From IMG/VR virus record IMGVR_UViG_3300035661_000114, positions 1 through 44,873 of that record: a stretch of 44,873 nucleotides of DNA. One strand, written 5' to 3'. Of this stretch, positions 32,283 to 41,509 are shown in pieces; positions within the stretch are counted from its first letter, which is position 1, and every line of letters begins with the position of its first letter. The notes under the pieces were generated by a model that made no database searches, was not told the DNA's origin, and worked only from the letters and a program-made list of their open reading frames with translations. Source of the DNA: a virus. Made by a program: the position numbers and the translations under genes.

Positions 32283-32294
32283 TGTCTCTCGACA
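32283..32294 (-). promoter_or_regulatory. Leader hairpin with GAGA tetraloop before the capsid gene
   Basis: On the - strand TGTC, loop GAGA, GACA: a 4-bp stem closed by a GNRA tetraloop, 17 nt before the capsid ATG. It belongs to the set of related late-gene hairpins and is a candidate for mRNA processing or translation control of the most abundant product. Confidence 0.5.
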
Positions 32295-32308
32295 TGATTT
32301 AATTAAAA

Positions 32309-33172
32309 TTAACGTCTTGCCATTTCGGCTCTGTATGCGGCCTCTTCTTCGTCTGTCTCAGTCGATATTGCACGACCCTGAACACCACGCGGAATGATTG
32401 CCGACTCTAATGATTGCTTCTTCACTGCCTTTGGCTTGGTAGCTTCTTTAAACTCAGTTAGCTTGTCAGATATAAAATCAGCATCCCAACCGCTTATGAG
32501 TTGCTGCCTTACATCTTCCGGCTGACCATTTACCCACTGGCCGAACGCTGGATTTTTCCAGTTTACTCGTCCGTCCTGCATAGGCTCAAAAGCTGCCACC
32601 TCTCGCCAATCACGGTGATTACGGTTTAACGACCTTAGTTCTAATGCTCGCTCTTTTTGTTCAATTCGATCCTCCAATGCTTGTACCTTTGGATTAACGT
32701 ATTGATCAACCTGCGCAGCATCAAAACCTTGACCTCCGCTGCCCATGACGTCATTCAGGTCTTCGGCAAGCATTTCAGCAATTTCAGGAAACTCCTGGCT
32801 TAATCGCTTCAACTTGTCCGGCGACAACGAACCAACACGTTGCTGCTGAAGTTGTTCAATAATGCGCTGTTGATCAGCAAGTCTGCTTCCAAAAGTACCA
32901 TTGGTCGTGTCAAGTGATTTTTGTAGCTTTGGCAGCATCGCCAACGCAGAACCCAACTCTTCCTCTGTATAACCCTTAAAAATTTCCTTGCGCTCAACTA
33001 CTGGTTCAATCACTTCAGGCTCTACTTGTGGCTCTGTCTCAGCTACCGGCGCTGGTGCGTCCTCGCTAAAGTCCTGTTGTGCCATCTCAGCTATATAAGC
33101 ATCTTGCTCCGCCTTCTCTGCTACTTGTTCCGCGCTCATTTCTACAACTTCATTTCCCTCTTTGATACTCAT
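32309..33172 (-). CDS. Scaffolding protein-like
   Basis: The start is taken as the ATG at 33172, which has AAGGAG upstream; the frame is open 9 codons further. The 287-residue product is acidic and Gln/Glu-rich with a probably disordered N-terminal third (for example DAPAPVAETEPQVEPE), long helices (QRIIEQLQQQRVGSL and VQALEDRIEQKERALELRSL) and a basic C-terminal tail. This composition and the position between portal and capsid genes are those of a scaffold that shapes the procapsid and then leaves. Confidence 0.75.
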   Translation of the reverse strand: MSIKEGNEVVEMSAEQVAEKAEQDAYIAEMAQQDFSEDAPAPVAETEPQVEPEVIEPVVERKEIFKGYTEEELGSALAMLPKLQKSLDTTNGTFGSRLADQQRIIEQLQQQRVGSLSPDKLKRLSQEFPEIAEMLAEDLNDVMGSGGQGFDAAQVDQYVNPKVQALEDRIEQKERALELRSLNRNHRDWREVAAFEPMQDGRVNWKNPAFGQWVNGQPEDVRQQLISGWDADFISDKLTEFKEATKPKAVKKQSLESAIIPRGVQGRAISTETDEEEAAYRAEMARR

Positions 33173-33188
33173 TGACACTCCTTTTTCT

Positions 33189-33410
33189 TCAATTTTCACT
33201 AGCCTCTCGGTCAGTGATTGTTATAGCCGGATCGTTAAAACCCAGCAATTCTTTATAGGCTTCTATGCGCCCACGAAGACGGGCGGTGTCAAACTCGCTC
33301 AAGTCTCCGTCATTTCGTTTTCGTGCAACCTCAAGTCTTGACTCAAGATGCCCTGTTATTTTTTGCCACAAAGCAGAATCAAGCTCCTGATTGCTTAATT
33401 CAAAACTCAT
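33189..33410 (-). CDS. Small protein between portal and scaffold, 73 residues
   Basis: This 73-residue, mostly helical protein overlaps the portal stop as ATGA. It contains WQKITGHLESRLEVARKRND, then TARLRGRIEAYKELLGFND, a helical pair seen in a small protein often encoded next to the portal in podoviruses. It may be a head-assembly accessory. Function not assigned. Confidence 0.7.
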   Translation of the reverse strand: MSFELSNQELDSALWQKITGHLESRLEVARKRNDGDLSEFDTARLRGRIEAYKELLGFNDPAITITDREASEN

Positions 33411-35719
33411 TGCTGAAACGCCTTACCATCCTCGGCGCGGCCACTCGGCTCAGTCGGCGGCGTCAATACCTGCTTTGAATGCCCGTCCATCATAGCAAGC
33501 TCTTTCTGTGTGCGAATTTTCATCGCAGTGTCAGCAAGCTTTGCCTTAACATCCTCAAGCTGCATTTTATTTTTATTCGCGTAATCCAGCATTGCAAGAC
33601 GTTCACGCAGTTGCATCTCAGCCATACGCGCCTCGTAAGCATTCCGGTCACGATTTGCAATTGATTGGGTGTAAATCGTATCGCGGTCAGTGTCGTTCTG
33701 ATCCATCTGCTCATCGTGATCAAGCTGCGCAACCATAATTTCCTGATCACTCTTAAGCTTTGCCGCAGAAAGCTTCTCAGCAGAAGCAGCACGAATCTGC
33801 GCGGCTTGAATCTGAGGTGCCGGCGCTGGCTGTTTCTGTGCGATGGCTTTCTTCTCTTCGTCATCCATATCAAACTTGGAAGGTTCAAAGCGCCATGCAC
33901 GTAACAACTCGTCCTTTGCTTTCTTGGGTGACATTTCAAATGCAGGGTTAAGTGACATTTGCAGAATTTGATTAGCCTGAACAGCTTGAATCTCACGCTC
34001 GACAAGAGCAGTTGAGCCAATAGCTTCAATCTTCAAGTCGCCCTTTTCGTCATCTTCACCATGGATCAATAGCCAATCGTGATAGCGACGAATATGCGGC
34101 TCGGTAACGCACTCATCGAATACGCGAGAAATACGACGCAATAGTGCGGAAGAGTTTTTATGCAACAACTCCATACCGCCAACTGTATCAGGGGCAGATC
34201 CTTGTTGACCTTGAAGCAGGAATGAAACGCCTGTAGCATCCTCCATCATCTTGTAAGCAAGTTGGATAACGCCGTTGATTTCAGCCTGCATTGATGGTAT
34301 GACAACAGATAAGAATGCGTCGGCCACGCTCTTAACGTCAGCCTCTTCAGTCGCAATCCAGATTTTCCCAGCTACTAATGCCCAACTTCCGTCGGCAGGT
34401 CGAACAGCAGATTGACGAACGATTATCTGAGGCGCAGAACTTAGTCCCATATTGCTCATCAGCGCACGAGCCGAAGCATTCAGCATATCTTGAGGTACAC
34501 GGCCTTGACGTGAAATACCAACACCCCAAGGTGAGTCAGGGATGCGCTGCCAAGGCATAATGTCATACGGGAATTCACCGTTATCCAAAGGGTTCAAGAA
34601 ACCCTTAACAACAGTGTCATTGATCATTACGATAACAGCAGGAACAGCATCGCGCTCTATGTTATCTTCTTTAACAAATTTTGGGTCACACGCTTCAAGG
34701 TCATCAATATTTATGTCGCCAAAGAAGTAGAACACCTCAAAGCGGTCATCATCCTTAGTTGTTCCGTCTTGCCAAATACCGCCCTCTTTATTCTTTTTGC
34801 CGGGGCCTTCCTTTAATACCTTGTCGATATTCTCAGACAGATAATCCGGCAACCCCTTCATATCACGCAATTGCCGCGCAGAAGCATAATCACGTTCGAT
34901 TACATAGCCGCCATTCTGGATATTGTCACCACAATTTGAGTCAGGGAAGAAATTCCATGGACTAATACTCTTGCTTGACGGGACAATCTTCTCGCTGATT
35001 GCAAGCTGGCCGTTTAATACCACGCGGGATTTGCTTTTGCCCGGATACGCACCACGGATAATTCCAGTGCCAATCTTGGCAGAGCCATCAATAACCTTGC
35101 GCAGCTCAGAGTGATAACTACACTCTGTCAACCAGTCACGAATGCGTGTCTCGCCCTTCTTTACCTTTTTAGATGCGTCCGCAAGTTCAGCTTCCGCAAA
35201 CTGCCCCATTGTGTAAGGCGACCCATCTGGATTTGCTTTAGGCTGACCACTTGCAGGATCAACAACTTGCTGTGTGCTTTTCTTAATTGATTCCAGCTCT
35301 GGGACAGGAGTTGGCTTAATGGCGAAGTTCCAGTCGCCAGCAGGCAACAGAATGTCGCCCATACGTGCAGACGCAGAGTCAACAAATTGCCGTGTGATAT
35401 TAAAGAATGCAGTTGCGCGTCCGCCGGTCTGCTTTTTATCGCCACCGGATAGACCGCCTTCAGTTGACATTGATTTTGTAAAGACATTGCCTTGACGGTT
35501 TAGATCGTCAATGCCAAGGTAGTATTCTTCGTCTTCTTTCCAGATACGCTCGATTCCAGATTGCTTTCGAGCGTCAACAGCCTCATCGCGTTTCTTCGCA
35601 ACGATAGTGCCAAGCGCATTGATACGCTCGGCTTTCTTTAATCTTTTGAGTTCAATTACCTGCCGAATTTCTTCTGGCAGGTCTTCAAACTTTGCTGATT
35701 GTGTAGCGGCTGCATTCAC
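33407..35719 (-). CDS. Portal protein (head-tail connector)
   Basis: This 770-residue protein forms the dodecameric channel for DNA packaging and ejection. Support: GIERIWKEDEEYYLGIDD near residue 58, the long FFNITRQFVDSASARMGDIL, then LPAGDWNFAI segment, PWQRIPDSPWGVGISRQGRV with an ALMSNMGLSSAPQIIV helix region, and a C-terminal Gln/Ala-rich coiled coil (AAQIRAASAEKLSAAKLKSD), all typical of large podovirus portals. It is the first gene behind promoter P3; AGAAGGATAAAAATAGTGA precedes the ATG. Confidence 0.88.
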   Translation of the reverse strand: MNAAATQSAKFEDLPEEIRQVIELKRLKKAERINALGTIVAKKRDEAVDARKQSGIERIWKEDEEYYLGIDDLNRQGNVFTKSMSTEGGLSGGDKKQTGGRATAFFNITRQFVDSASARMGDILLPAGDWNFAIKPTPVPELESIKKSTQQVVDPASGQPKANPDGSPYTMGQFAEAELADASKKVKKGETRIRDWLTECSYHSELRKVIDGSAKIGTGIIRGAYPGKSKSRVVLNGQLAISEKIVPSSKSISPWNFFPDSNCGDNIQNGGYVIERDYASARQLRDMKGLPDYLSENIDKVLKEGPGKKNKEGGIWQDGTTKDDDRFEVFYFFGDINIDDLEACDPKFVKEDNIERDAVPAVIVMINDTVVKGFLNPLDNGEFPYDIMPWQRIPDSPWGVGISRQGRVPQDMLNASARALMSNMGLSSAPQIIVRQSAVRPADGSWALVAGKIWIATEEADVKSVADAFLSVVIPSMQAEINGVIQLAYKMMEDATGVSFLLQGQQGSAPDTVGGMELLHKNSSALLRRISRVFDECVTEPHIRRYHDWLLIHGEDDEKGDLKIEAIGSTALVEREIQAVQANQILQMSLNPAFEMSPKKAKDELLRAWRFEPSKFDMDDEEKKAIAQKQPAPAPQIQAAQIRAASAEKLSAAKLKSDQEIMVAQLDHDEQMDQNDTDRDTIYTQSIANRDRNAYEARMAEMQLRERLAMLDYANKNKMQLEDVKAKLADTAMKIRTQKELAMMDGHSKQVLTPPTEPSGRAEDGKAFQQ

Positions 35720-35766
35720 TATTTTTATCCTTCTGCGGGAGCCACAATTTGCATTGCGTTCAAGCG

Positions 35767-35779
35767 CGTTATCACAACG
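35767..35779 (-). promoter_or_regulatory. Leader hairpin with GTGAT loop before the portal gene
   Basis: On the - strand CGTT, loop GTGAT, AACG: 4-bp stem, about 13 nt after the -10 box and 48 nt before the portal ATG. Same loop as at 9713 and 41451 with a different stem. The box CTCCCGCAGAAGGATA follows. Confidence 0.55.
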
Positions 35780-35791
35780 GGCTTGTGTCTG

Positions 35792-35819
35792 ATTGTAGTC
35801 AGGTAAAATTAAAATGCAA
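35792..35819 (-). promoter_or_regulatory. Late promoter P3 (portal, head and tail block)
   Basis: On the - strand TTGCAT (35814-35819), a 16-nt spacer ending TGAC, and TACAAT (35792-35797) followed by CAGA. It lies between the 38-residue ORF and the portal gene and would transcribe the block from 35719 to 22055. Confidence 0.75.
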
Positions 35820-35831
35820 TAGATTAATCAA

Positions 35832-35948
35832 CTATCTGCGCCCCATTTTCCTTGCCAGCCAGACACCACTAACAACCTCAATGATGCCGCCAAAGAAATT
35901 CCAAGCGTCTGTGCTAAATGAGCTAGTGCTAAACGAATTATCATCCAC
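35832..35948 (-). CDS. Small amphipathic protein after the spike gene, 38 residues
   Basis: A GTG start at 35948 overlaps the spike stop region by 8 nt and has GGGGATAAATGGC upstream. The product runs [16 protein letters not shown], then [20 protein letters not shown] and RR: a polar Ser/Thr start, one hydrophobic stretch of about 14 residues and a basic tail. It could be a membrane-associated or minor virion peptide. A competing ATG frame (41 residues) covers the same bases but reads as a less natural protein. Confidence 0.5.
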   Translation of the reverse strand: MDDNSFSTSSFSTDAWNFFGGIIEVVSGVWLARKMGRR

Positions 35949-38900
35949 GCCATTTATCCCCAGAAGTTCCCGTACCTAATACCGTGGCACCATTCATCTT
36001 CTTAACATCAGCCTGCAAAGCTGTACCTGTAAATGTCAATGGGTTTGTCTTCGACTCCACCGCCGTTAGCTGCGCCGCCTGCCCTGCTGTTAATCCTGAG
36101 CCACTGGAATAAGGTATGGCGTGATCTGGTGACGGGAATATACTACCGCCGGTTGTGTCAATAATATCCTTGACCAAGCCAGTTGATGAACTGCGCCCGT
36201 ACCCGCCTGTTATTGTCAAAGCCGCTACCGGACTAGAGGTATTCTTTATCTTAAATGAGGATACCAGGTAATTAGCGGTATCAGGGGAGCTGATAAAGTT
36301 ACCTTGGTCAATAATACCAGCCGAAGTTGATAGCCAGTACGCTTGGTATGCGTATATCTGAGGCCATGTTACGCTGGCGGCTGTAATGTTCAATAGGAAG
36401 CTGGAATCAATAATCGACATTCCAGTAATCAAAGACCCATCGAGAGCATTTGTGTTGTATGTTGTATCTAGTGTCTGAGACGCCAGATAGGTTAAGTCTT
36501 TATTTGTGGACAATATCCCTACAGTTCCAATCGCCGCATCTACAAATTGATACGCAGTTGCGCCTGACACGTTCGCCAGCCGGATACGAATAGCACGAGA
36601 TGCTGTGGCAGCAGCCGTATCTGTCCATGTAGCCGTAGTGCCTGCAACCACTGCGTTATAAAGTTCCGTTCCAGTTGTAGTGCTATACACTTGTACTCGA
36701 CTACCTGCTACCAATCCGTTGACTGTGACAGACTGATACAAAACTACAGCGGGAACGAATGTCGTACCATCATCAGCCGTGAAAGTATCGAAACTCGCAT
36801 GAGGTGTTACACCGTCAGCCCGTACTACTCTAACGCCCTTGGTCGCTGCACCTGTACCCCCGTAAGTAGCTCCGTTTACAGTCTTGAAGCTGGAACCGTT
36901 CTTTTGTACTAAGTCGTGATAGTTGAAGTTATTTAGTCCTCTGAAATATTGGAGCACCTGGGTTCCACTGAGCGCATCACCTGTGTCTGTGATGGTCAGG
37001 CTAAACACTTTACCATTCCATGTGACGGGAGTAGCGCCATGGTCTGTTAGTGTTGCGCCAGTGATTGTTGCAGCGCCGATACCGTTTGCGACTGGGTTTA
37101 GTCCAACTACATAAAGCTGGTCTTCGAGATTGCCATATAGCGAGACTGCGTTTGCCTCTCCTTGGTCGTAACCGTTCTCTTGTGCTTTCAGCGCCAAGAA
37201 CCCACGATAGTCATAGCCGTCTGTGTAAATCCCATCCCCATTTGGGTCGCTCAGTATTTGTACGAGCTGATCTATATTGCCTGTAGTCGCCGCGCTTGAT
37301 ACCGCGCCGCCGTTGATTTGTTCGAACCTTACTTGTCTACCAGATGGTACGCCAGACGATAGAACTGCTGCCCATATCGCCGTTACATTGCCCGAAGTAT
37401 TTAGGTAGCGTAATCCGTCACGACTAAGTAGGGCTATGCTTGGTGCGCCGAATACCCAACCACTGCCTAGCGTGAACGAGTTAGGGCCATTCACTAGAAG
37501 TGGGAAGGCTGTATTCGCCAGCGCTGACTGATTGCGCCATGACTGAATCATAAAACTATACCAATTTTGTACGGTACTCGCTACGGTAATGGTAAACGTC
37601 TTTGTGCCAGTAGTAACAGTTGCGGTAGTCCCGAAGGTTAGGCCACTTGGCGTTACGTAAGTTCTGTCAATTACATGGTTAATTGGTGTAGCCAGTACAC
37701 TCGTGGTCAGTAAAATCCCAGTTACACGAATTGGCACGTACCCATCTTTGAAGATGGTGTAGTCAACTGTTATATCAGTAACGCGGGTCTGGGAGAATGT
37801 CTCACTCGTTGCGCTGTTGGTTGTGCTGAATAGCTCTGTAGTTGTCGCGGTAGTAAATACTTTTACCTGCGAGCCAGCAGTTAATCCGGTGAATGCTAGT
37901 CCTTGCGAGACAACGGGGGCACTCACTGTTATTGCGCCGCCTGTATTATTCGAAGTTATGTAAGTCGTCCCTGCTGGCAGTTGTACCGTAATTGCATAAG
38001 CATTTTTATTGCGCAGATCAACTGTGCCAGTAAATGTGCCGGAACTCATATTGTAAGTGCTTGCGGCAGTCGGGGCCATGGAGTAGATTGTAGATCCGCC
38101 CATACCCAAAGTATAAGTACCCGCCGCACCGATATTTAACTGCCCACCGTTTACCGTTGGAACAGTAGTAAGTTGTGACCAAGTGCCGCCTGTGTATGTG
38201 TAAGCAATCAGCCCAGCTAGTTCAGAGCTTAATGTGTATGACCCCATGCTGATTGAGCCAGCACCGTTTAGCTTATATCCTGTGGTGATTGTAACATTAC
38301 CTTGTGCGGATAATGCGGGGCTTCCAGCTACACCAGCGCCTGTAAGAGGTGGAGCACTAGCAAGGTTCAAACATGCTTGATATTGGGTGTAGTCGTATAA
38401 ATACTGAAATGTTTTATCTGCACTGAATGCCGTAATACTTGAGGTTGCGCCCCATGAAACAGTAACCCCAGAATAAGTTTGCGCTGTGGCTTCGTTTGCG
38501 CTAGTGGTGATATTCACTGTGCGCTTGGGGTTGGCCTCATCAAATACAAACCCATAATGCCGGGCTTTTGTAACCATTGGGTCGAGCGCTATGCCATCCC
38601 AATAGACCTTACCTGTAGTAACAGCAGACTGAACTGAAAAAGTAATCGTAATCTGGCCGTCTGCGCCACTTGAGTTAGTGATTGACTTATCAATCAAGTT
38701 CCACACGCCTGCGTTAGCTGACGCTGCTGTATATACAACAGGAGTCAGAATAACACCATTGATAGTGCCTGATAGAGTCATTGTTGGTGCGACAAAACCT
38801 GTGCCTGCGTTGTAATAGGCTGAGTCATACTGACAATAACCCACTATACGTACTGTCTCACCATTCGAGACGTTTATAACAGTAGCCTTAGTGAATGAAG

Positions 38901-40410
38901 TATTGGTTGTGGACGGCTTCATACTCATTGATGAAGTTGATCGTTTAGCCGTGCTATTATTGCGCTCTACGGTTCCGTCTCGATACCACTCTTCTTGCAG
39001 GGTAACGTCTGAATTTCTATTTTTTACTATAATGTAGCCAACAGACGAAAGGAGTTTTTGTGATGCTTGATCCAGCATTGCTGGGATTGTGCCCATGGCA
39101 CAATCAGTAAAGGATGCTTTGCAGCTAGTTGCGTAGGACTGTGTTGCTACTAGGTTTGCAAGTCCACCTCCAAACGACGTCATGTCGCAGTTCCTATAAT
39201 CTATCTGTATAAAATACGCTACCAATGCTCTTACCACTCTTGCGTTCGTCGCAGTACACACTACCTTTACTGAGTCTATGACGGCCCCTGCGCCAGCCCC
39301 TTCGTACGAAGAAACAGAGCCGTTTGAAGAGGTGCATATATACCCACCTGTGATTGTAGTCCCCAGCATACTACGGCTATCTAATGGGTACATTGCAGCG
39401 AACATACAGTTGTTAAATTGACAGTAACCACCGTCAAAAAGTGCTTGTGTTGATTCTCCTGCCCCAACTGATAAAATAGCGCAGTTATCAAACTTCAGTC
39501 TTGTAGCACAAGAACCGCTGTAGGTGTGTGGGTACAGGCTATATCCAGAGGTGCTCCTATTGACGTAGGCCACGCTCTCCATGTACTTAAACAAGTTCGG
39601 CCAAGGGGTATCTGTGTAGTTTGCGTCCTGCCCAAACTCGACACCATAAGTCTCGTAAACGCTACCAACACTATCTACTGAACAATACCCCCATTCGAGT
39701 GAAGCCGCGATTGTTGAGGTATTAATCTCCACATAAAATGTGTATGGATAAGTTCTGTTGAATGCGTCGATTGTTACGTTACTGGTAATATTTGATACTG
39801 GCGCATTTATCGCGTGGGCATACGTTGTAGCTACTGTTAGCGGGACGGTTGTGCCACCCCCGTAGGTTCCAGCAATAATTCTCACGTCAACAGAGTTACC
39901 TGTCGTAGATGTGCTTGGTAGATAAACTTCATCACCTATCTTCCATCCTGTAGCGTCTGCAACAGTGATGCTGGTAGCGCTCGCTGCTACTGCTGAAGCT
40001 AGAGTTGTTATTCTCTTCTTGGTAGCCCCGAATATTTTACTGATTGAGCCGGCCTTATACTGGATACCAAATTCATTCTCTTGTAGCGTCGCTGACTTGT
40101 TAAGCAATATTTTAGCGGTATATGGCAGAGGTATTGGTGAAGCGAATGAACCCATATCATGCGTAGAGCCCAGCGCGAATATAATTTTACCAACACATGT
40201 AAGCTGAGTGGACGCAGATCGACTGTGTGACAATGTACCGTTTACTGTAATGGCAGAGGATGTATCATCCCCCCACTCAAAAGTTCCATTCAATGTGACC
40301 ACATGGCCTGCTGCAATAGTTACGTTGTCGCCTGTAACAGGGACAACCCCGCCTACCCAAGTTCCAGTGGCAGACGCAAGACCTGTAGCGGCAGATGTTA
40401 TGGATGCCAT
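35941..40410 (-). CDS. Large tail fibre/spike with N-terminal G8-like domain
   Basis: This 1489-residue beta-rich protein has a G8-like domain at ~10-115: [48 protein letters not shown] and [16 protein letters not shown]. Long Thr/Ser/Gly-rich regions of parallel beta or Ig-like type follow, including repeated small units of the form [20 protein letters not shown] and [20 protein letters not shown] (about 470 residues apart). The end ([20 protein letters not shown], then [20 protein letters not shown]) is a common fibre C-terminus. It probably binds or degrades a surface glycan. Its own ATG lacks a good ribosome site and overlaps a 15-codon ORF. Confidence 0.85.
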   Translation of the reverse strand: MASITSAATGLASATGTWVGGVVPVTGDNVTIAAGHVVTLNGTFEWGDDTSSAITVNGTLSHSRSASTQLTCVGKIIFALGSTHDMGSFASPIPLPYTAKILLNKSATLQENEFGIQYKAGSISKIFGATKKRITTLASAVAASATSITVADATGWKIGDEVYLPSTSTTGNSVDVRIIAGTYGGGTTVPLTVATTYAHAINAPVSNITSNVTIDAFNRTYPYTFYVEINTSTIAASLEWGYCSVDSVGSVYETYGVEFGQDANYTDTPWPNLFKYMESVAYVNRSTSGYSLYPHTYSGSCATRLKFDNCAILSVGAGESTQALFDGGYCQFNNCMFAAMYPLDSRSMLGTTITGGYICTSSNGSVSSYEGAGAGAVIDSVKVVCTATNARVVRALVAYFIQIDYRNCDMTSFGGGLANLVATQSYATSCKASFTDCAMGTIPAMLDQASQKLLSSVGYIIVKNRNSDVTLQEEWYRDGTVERNNSTAKRSTSSMSMKPSTTNTSFTKATVINVSNGETVRIVGYCQYDSAYYNAGTGFVAPTMTLSGTINGVILTPVVYTAASANAGVWNLIDKSITNSSGADGQITITFSVQSAVTTGKVYWDGIALDPMVTKARHYGFVFDEANPKRTVNITTSANEATAQTYSGVTVSWGATSSITAFSADKTFQYLYDYTQYQACLNLASAPPLTGAGVAGSPALSAQGNVTITTGYKLNGAGSISMGSYTLSSELAGLIAYTYTGGTWSQLTTVPTVNGGQLNIGAAGTYTLGMGGSTIYSMAPTAASTYNMSSGTFTGTVDLRNKNAYAITVQLPAGTTYITSNNTGGAITVSAPVVSQGLAFTGLTAGSQVKVFTTATTTELFSTTNSATSETFSQTRVTDITVDYTIFKDGYVPIRVTGILLTTSVLATPINHVIDRTYVTPSGLTFGTTATVTTGTKTFTITVASTVQNWYSFMIQSWRNQSALANTAFPLLVNGPNSFTLGSGWVFGAPSIALLSRDGLRYLNTSGNVTAIWAAVLSSGVPSGRQVRFEQINGGAVSSAATTGNIDQLVQILSDPNGDGIYTDGYDYRGFLALKAQENGYDQGEANAVSLYGNLEDQLYVVGLNPVANGIGAATITGATLTDHGATPVTWNGKVFSLTITDTGDALSGTQVLQYFRGLNNFNYHDLVQKNGSSFKTVNGATYGGTGAATKGVRVVRADGVTPHASFDTFTADDGTTFVPAVVLYQSVTVNGLVAGSRVQVYSTTTGTELYNAVVAGTTATWTDTAAATASRAIRIRLANVSGATAYQFVDAAIGTVGILSTNKDLTYLASQTLDTTYNTNALDGSLITGMSIIDSSFLLNITAASVTWPQIYAYQAYWLSTSAGIIDQGNFISSPDTANYLVSSFKIKNTSSPVAALTITGGYGRSSSTGLVKDIIDTTGGSIFPSPDHAIPYSSGSGLTAGQAAQLTAVESKTNPLTFTGTALQADVKKMNGATVLGTGTSGDKWRG

Positions 40411-40457
40411 TAGCTAACTACCGTTGCGATGATAGGGGTTATGAGTGAGACTGGCAT
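40410..40457 (-). CDS. 15-codon leader ORF coupled to the spike gene
   Basis: [15 protein letters not shown], with AAGGA six nt before its ATG and a TAATG overlap with the spike ATG. The spike start itself has no recognisable Shine-Dalgarno, so ribosomes probably reach it by terminating here and restarting. The peptide may have no function beyond this. Confidence 0.55.
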   Translation of the reverse strand: MPVSLITPIIATVVS

Positions 40458-40518
40458 GGGTTATCCTTTATGCGTCAGAGAGTCGTGAGGTAGCTAGATA
40501 GCTGCCGTGCAGGACTAC

Positions 40519-41046
40519 TTAAGCAGCCAGCTTTGCAATATCAGCCTTAACTTTAGCCAAGCGCTTCTCAGCGGAATCAGCCTCAGCAAGAACAAGTGCC
40601 TTGTTATTCGCTAACAACACAACATCACCAGCTAGTGCTTCGATCTTACTGGTTAGGCTTTCGATCTTGGAATTCAGCTCGGACACTTTAGTTTGCGCAG
40701 TTGCTACCGCGTCAGTCTTCATCTTCTCGGCCTTCTCAGCAGCATCAACCAGCTTGCCGGCAACAGCGGTATCAGCAGTCGCAAGAACGTCAGAAGCTTT
40801 CTCATTGGCTTTTGCAATAATATCAGCCGCATCAGCCTTTGCTTTCTTAACCTGCTCTTTAACCTTGACCATTTCATCAAGGTTTTCATCGCGCTCTTTC
40901 AGCGCAGCATTGGCTTGCAGCTTGTATTCTTTCGCGGCCTGCTCAAGCGAGCCAACCTCATCGAGCACTTTTGCAGCGCCCATCATTGCTTCATATTTCA
41001 CGGCGGCACGTTTCAGCGTATCGGCAGCTTCTTTGTATTTGCTCAT
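40519..41046 (-). CDS. Coiled-coil virion-block protein, 175 residues
   Basis: Almost the whole sequence is Ala/Lys/Glu-rich heptad-like helix (for example KVKEQVKKAKADAADIIAK, and SKIESLTSKIEALAGDVVLL) without proline breaks, so it should form a long coiled coil. It starts after AAGGAAAATCCC and lies between the beta-sandwich protein and the spike under one promoter. A fibre-associated spacer, a chaperone or a minor head protein are all possible. Confidence 0.7.
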   Translation of the reverse strand: MSKYKEAADTLKRAAVKYEAMMGAAKVLDEVGSLEQAAKEYKLQANAALKERDENLDEMVKVKEQVKKAKADAADIIAKANEKASDVLATADTAVAGKLVDAAEKAEKMKTDAVATAQTKVSELNSKIESLTSKIEALAGDVVLLANNKALVLAEADSAEKRLAKVKADIAKLAA

Positions 41047-41056
41047 GGGATTTTCC

Positions 41057-41425
41057 TTATGTTCTCAATGGAGTTGCACGGCGAGCGACAATTGACACAG
41101 TGACAGCGGCAGCAGTGCCGGGTATGGTCAGACGCGGTTGAACGTATCGCGTTAATTCAACGATAGACTCAATGTCGTTTGCGGATTTTGAAATTGCAAC
41201 GCCCTGAATATCAGTAAGCGGCACATAAACCGAGCCATCGTTCGATCCCTCAATGGCAGCAGTAGCGCCACCCCATGAGAGTGACTGGAATAATGCAGTT
41301 CGATCCGCCCAAGAGATGCCGATAATCGGCGCGCCAGTAGTATCAGCGGTTGTTAGATTCCAAGAGATTAGAAAGACCGAGCCATCGCCCGATATATCTT
41401 TGGTTGTTGGTGCGACAATAGCCAT
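41057..41425 (-). CDS. Small beta-sandwich virion protein, 122 residues
   Basis: Sequence elements ISWNLTTADTTGAPI, FQSLSWGGATAAIEGSNDG, SVYVPLTDIQGVAI, and IVELTRYVQPRLTIPGTAAA followed by VTVSIVARR give the pattern of a discoidin-like beta sandwich found in many small phage virion proteins. First gene behind promoter P2; AAGGAAAATTATT precedes the ATG. Probably a structural protein of head, neck or fibre base. Confidence 0.7.
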   Translation of the reverse strand: MAIVAPTTKDISGDGSVFLISWNLTTADTTGAPIIGISWADRTALFQSLSWGGATAAIEGSNDGSVYVPLTDIQGVAISKSANDIESIVELTRYVQPRLTIPGTAAAVTVSIVARRATPLRT

Positions 41426-41450
41426 AATAATTTTCCTTCGAAGGGATTAG

Positions 41451-41465
41451 TCGCTATCACAGCGA
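41451..41465 (-). promoter_or_regulatory. Leader hairpin with GTGAT loop before the spike block
   Basis: On the - strand TCGCT, loop GTGAT, AGCGA: perfect 5-bp stem, about 9 nt after the -10 box and 26 nt before the ATG at 41425. Loop identical to 9713 and 35767, stem different. The box ATCCCTTCGAAGGAA, itself palindromic over the ribosome site, follows. Confidence 0.6.
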
Positions 41466-41474
41466 GTTGTCCTG

Positions 41475-41502
41475 ATTGTAGTCAGGAGTAATTGAATTGC
41501 AA
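41475..41502 (-). promoter_or_regulatory. Late promoter P2 (spike block)
   Basis: On the - strand TTGCAA (41497-41502), a 16-nt spacer ending TGAC, and TACAAT (41475-41480) followed by CAGG. It lies in the gap after the TerL stop and would drive 41425 to 35832. Confidence 0.78.
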
Positions 41503-41509
41503 GCGTTAT

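Noticed and set aside
40601-41095. 164-residue ORF on the + strand
   Set aside because: Antisense of the Ala/Lys-rich coiled-coil gene; its Ser/Ala/Phe composition is a complement artefact.
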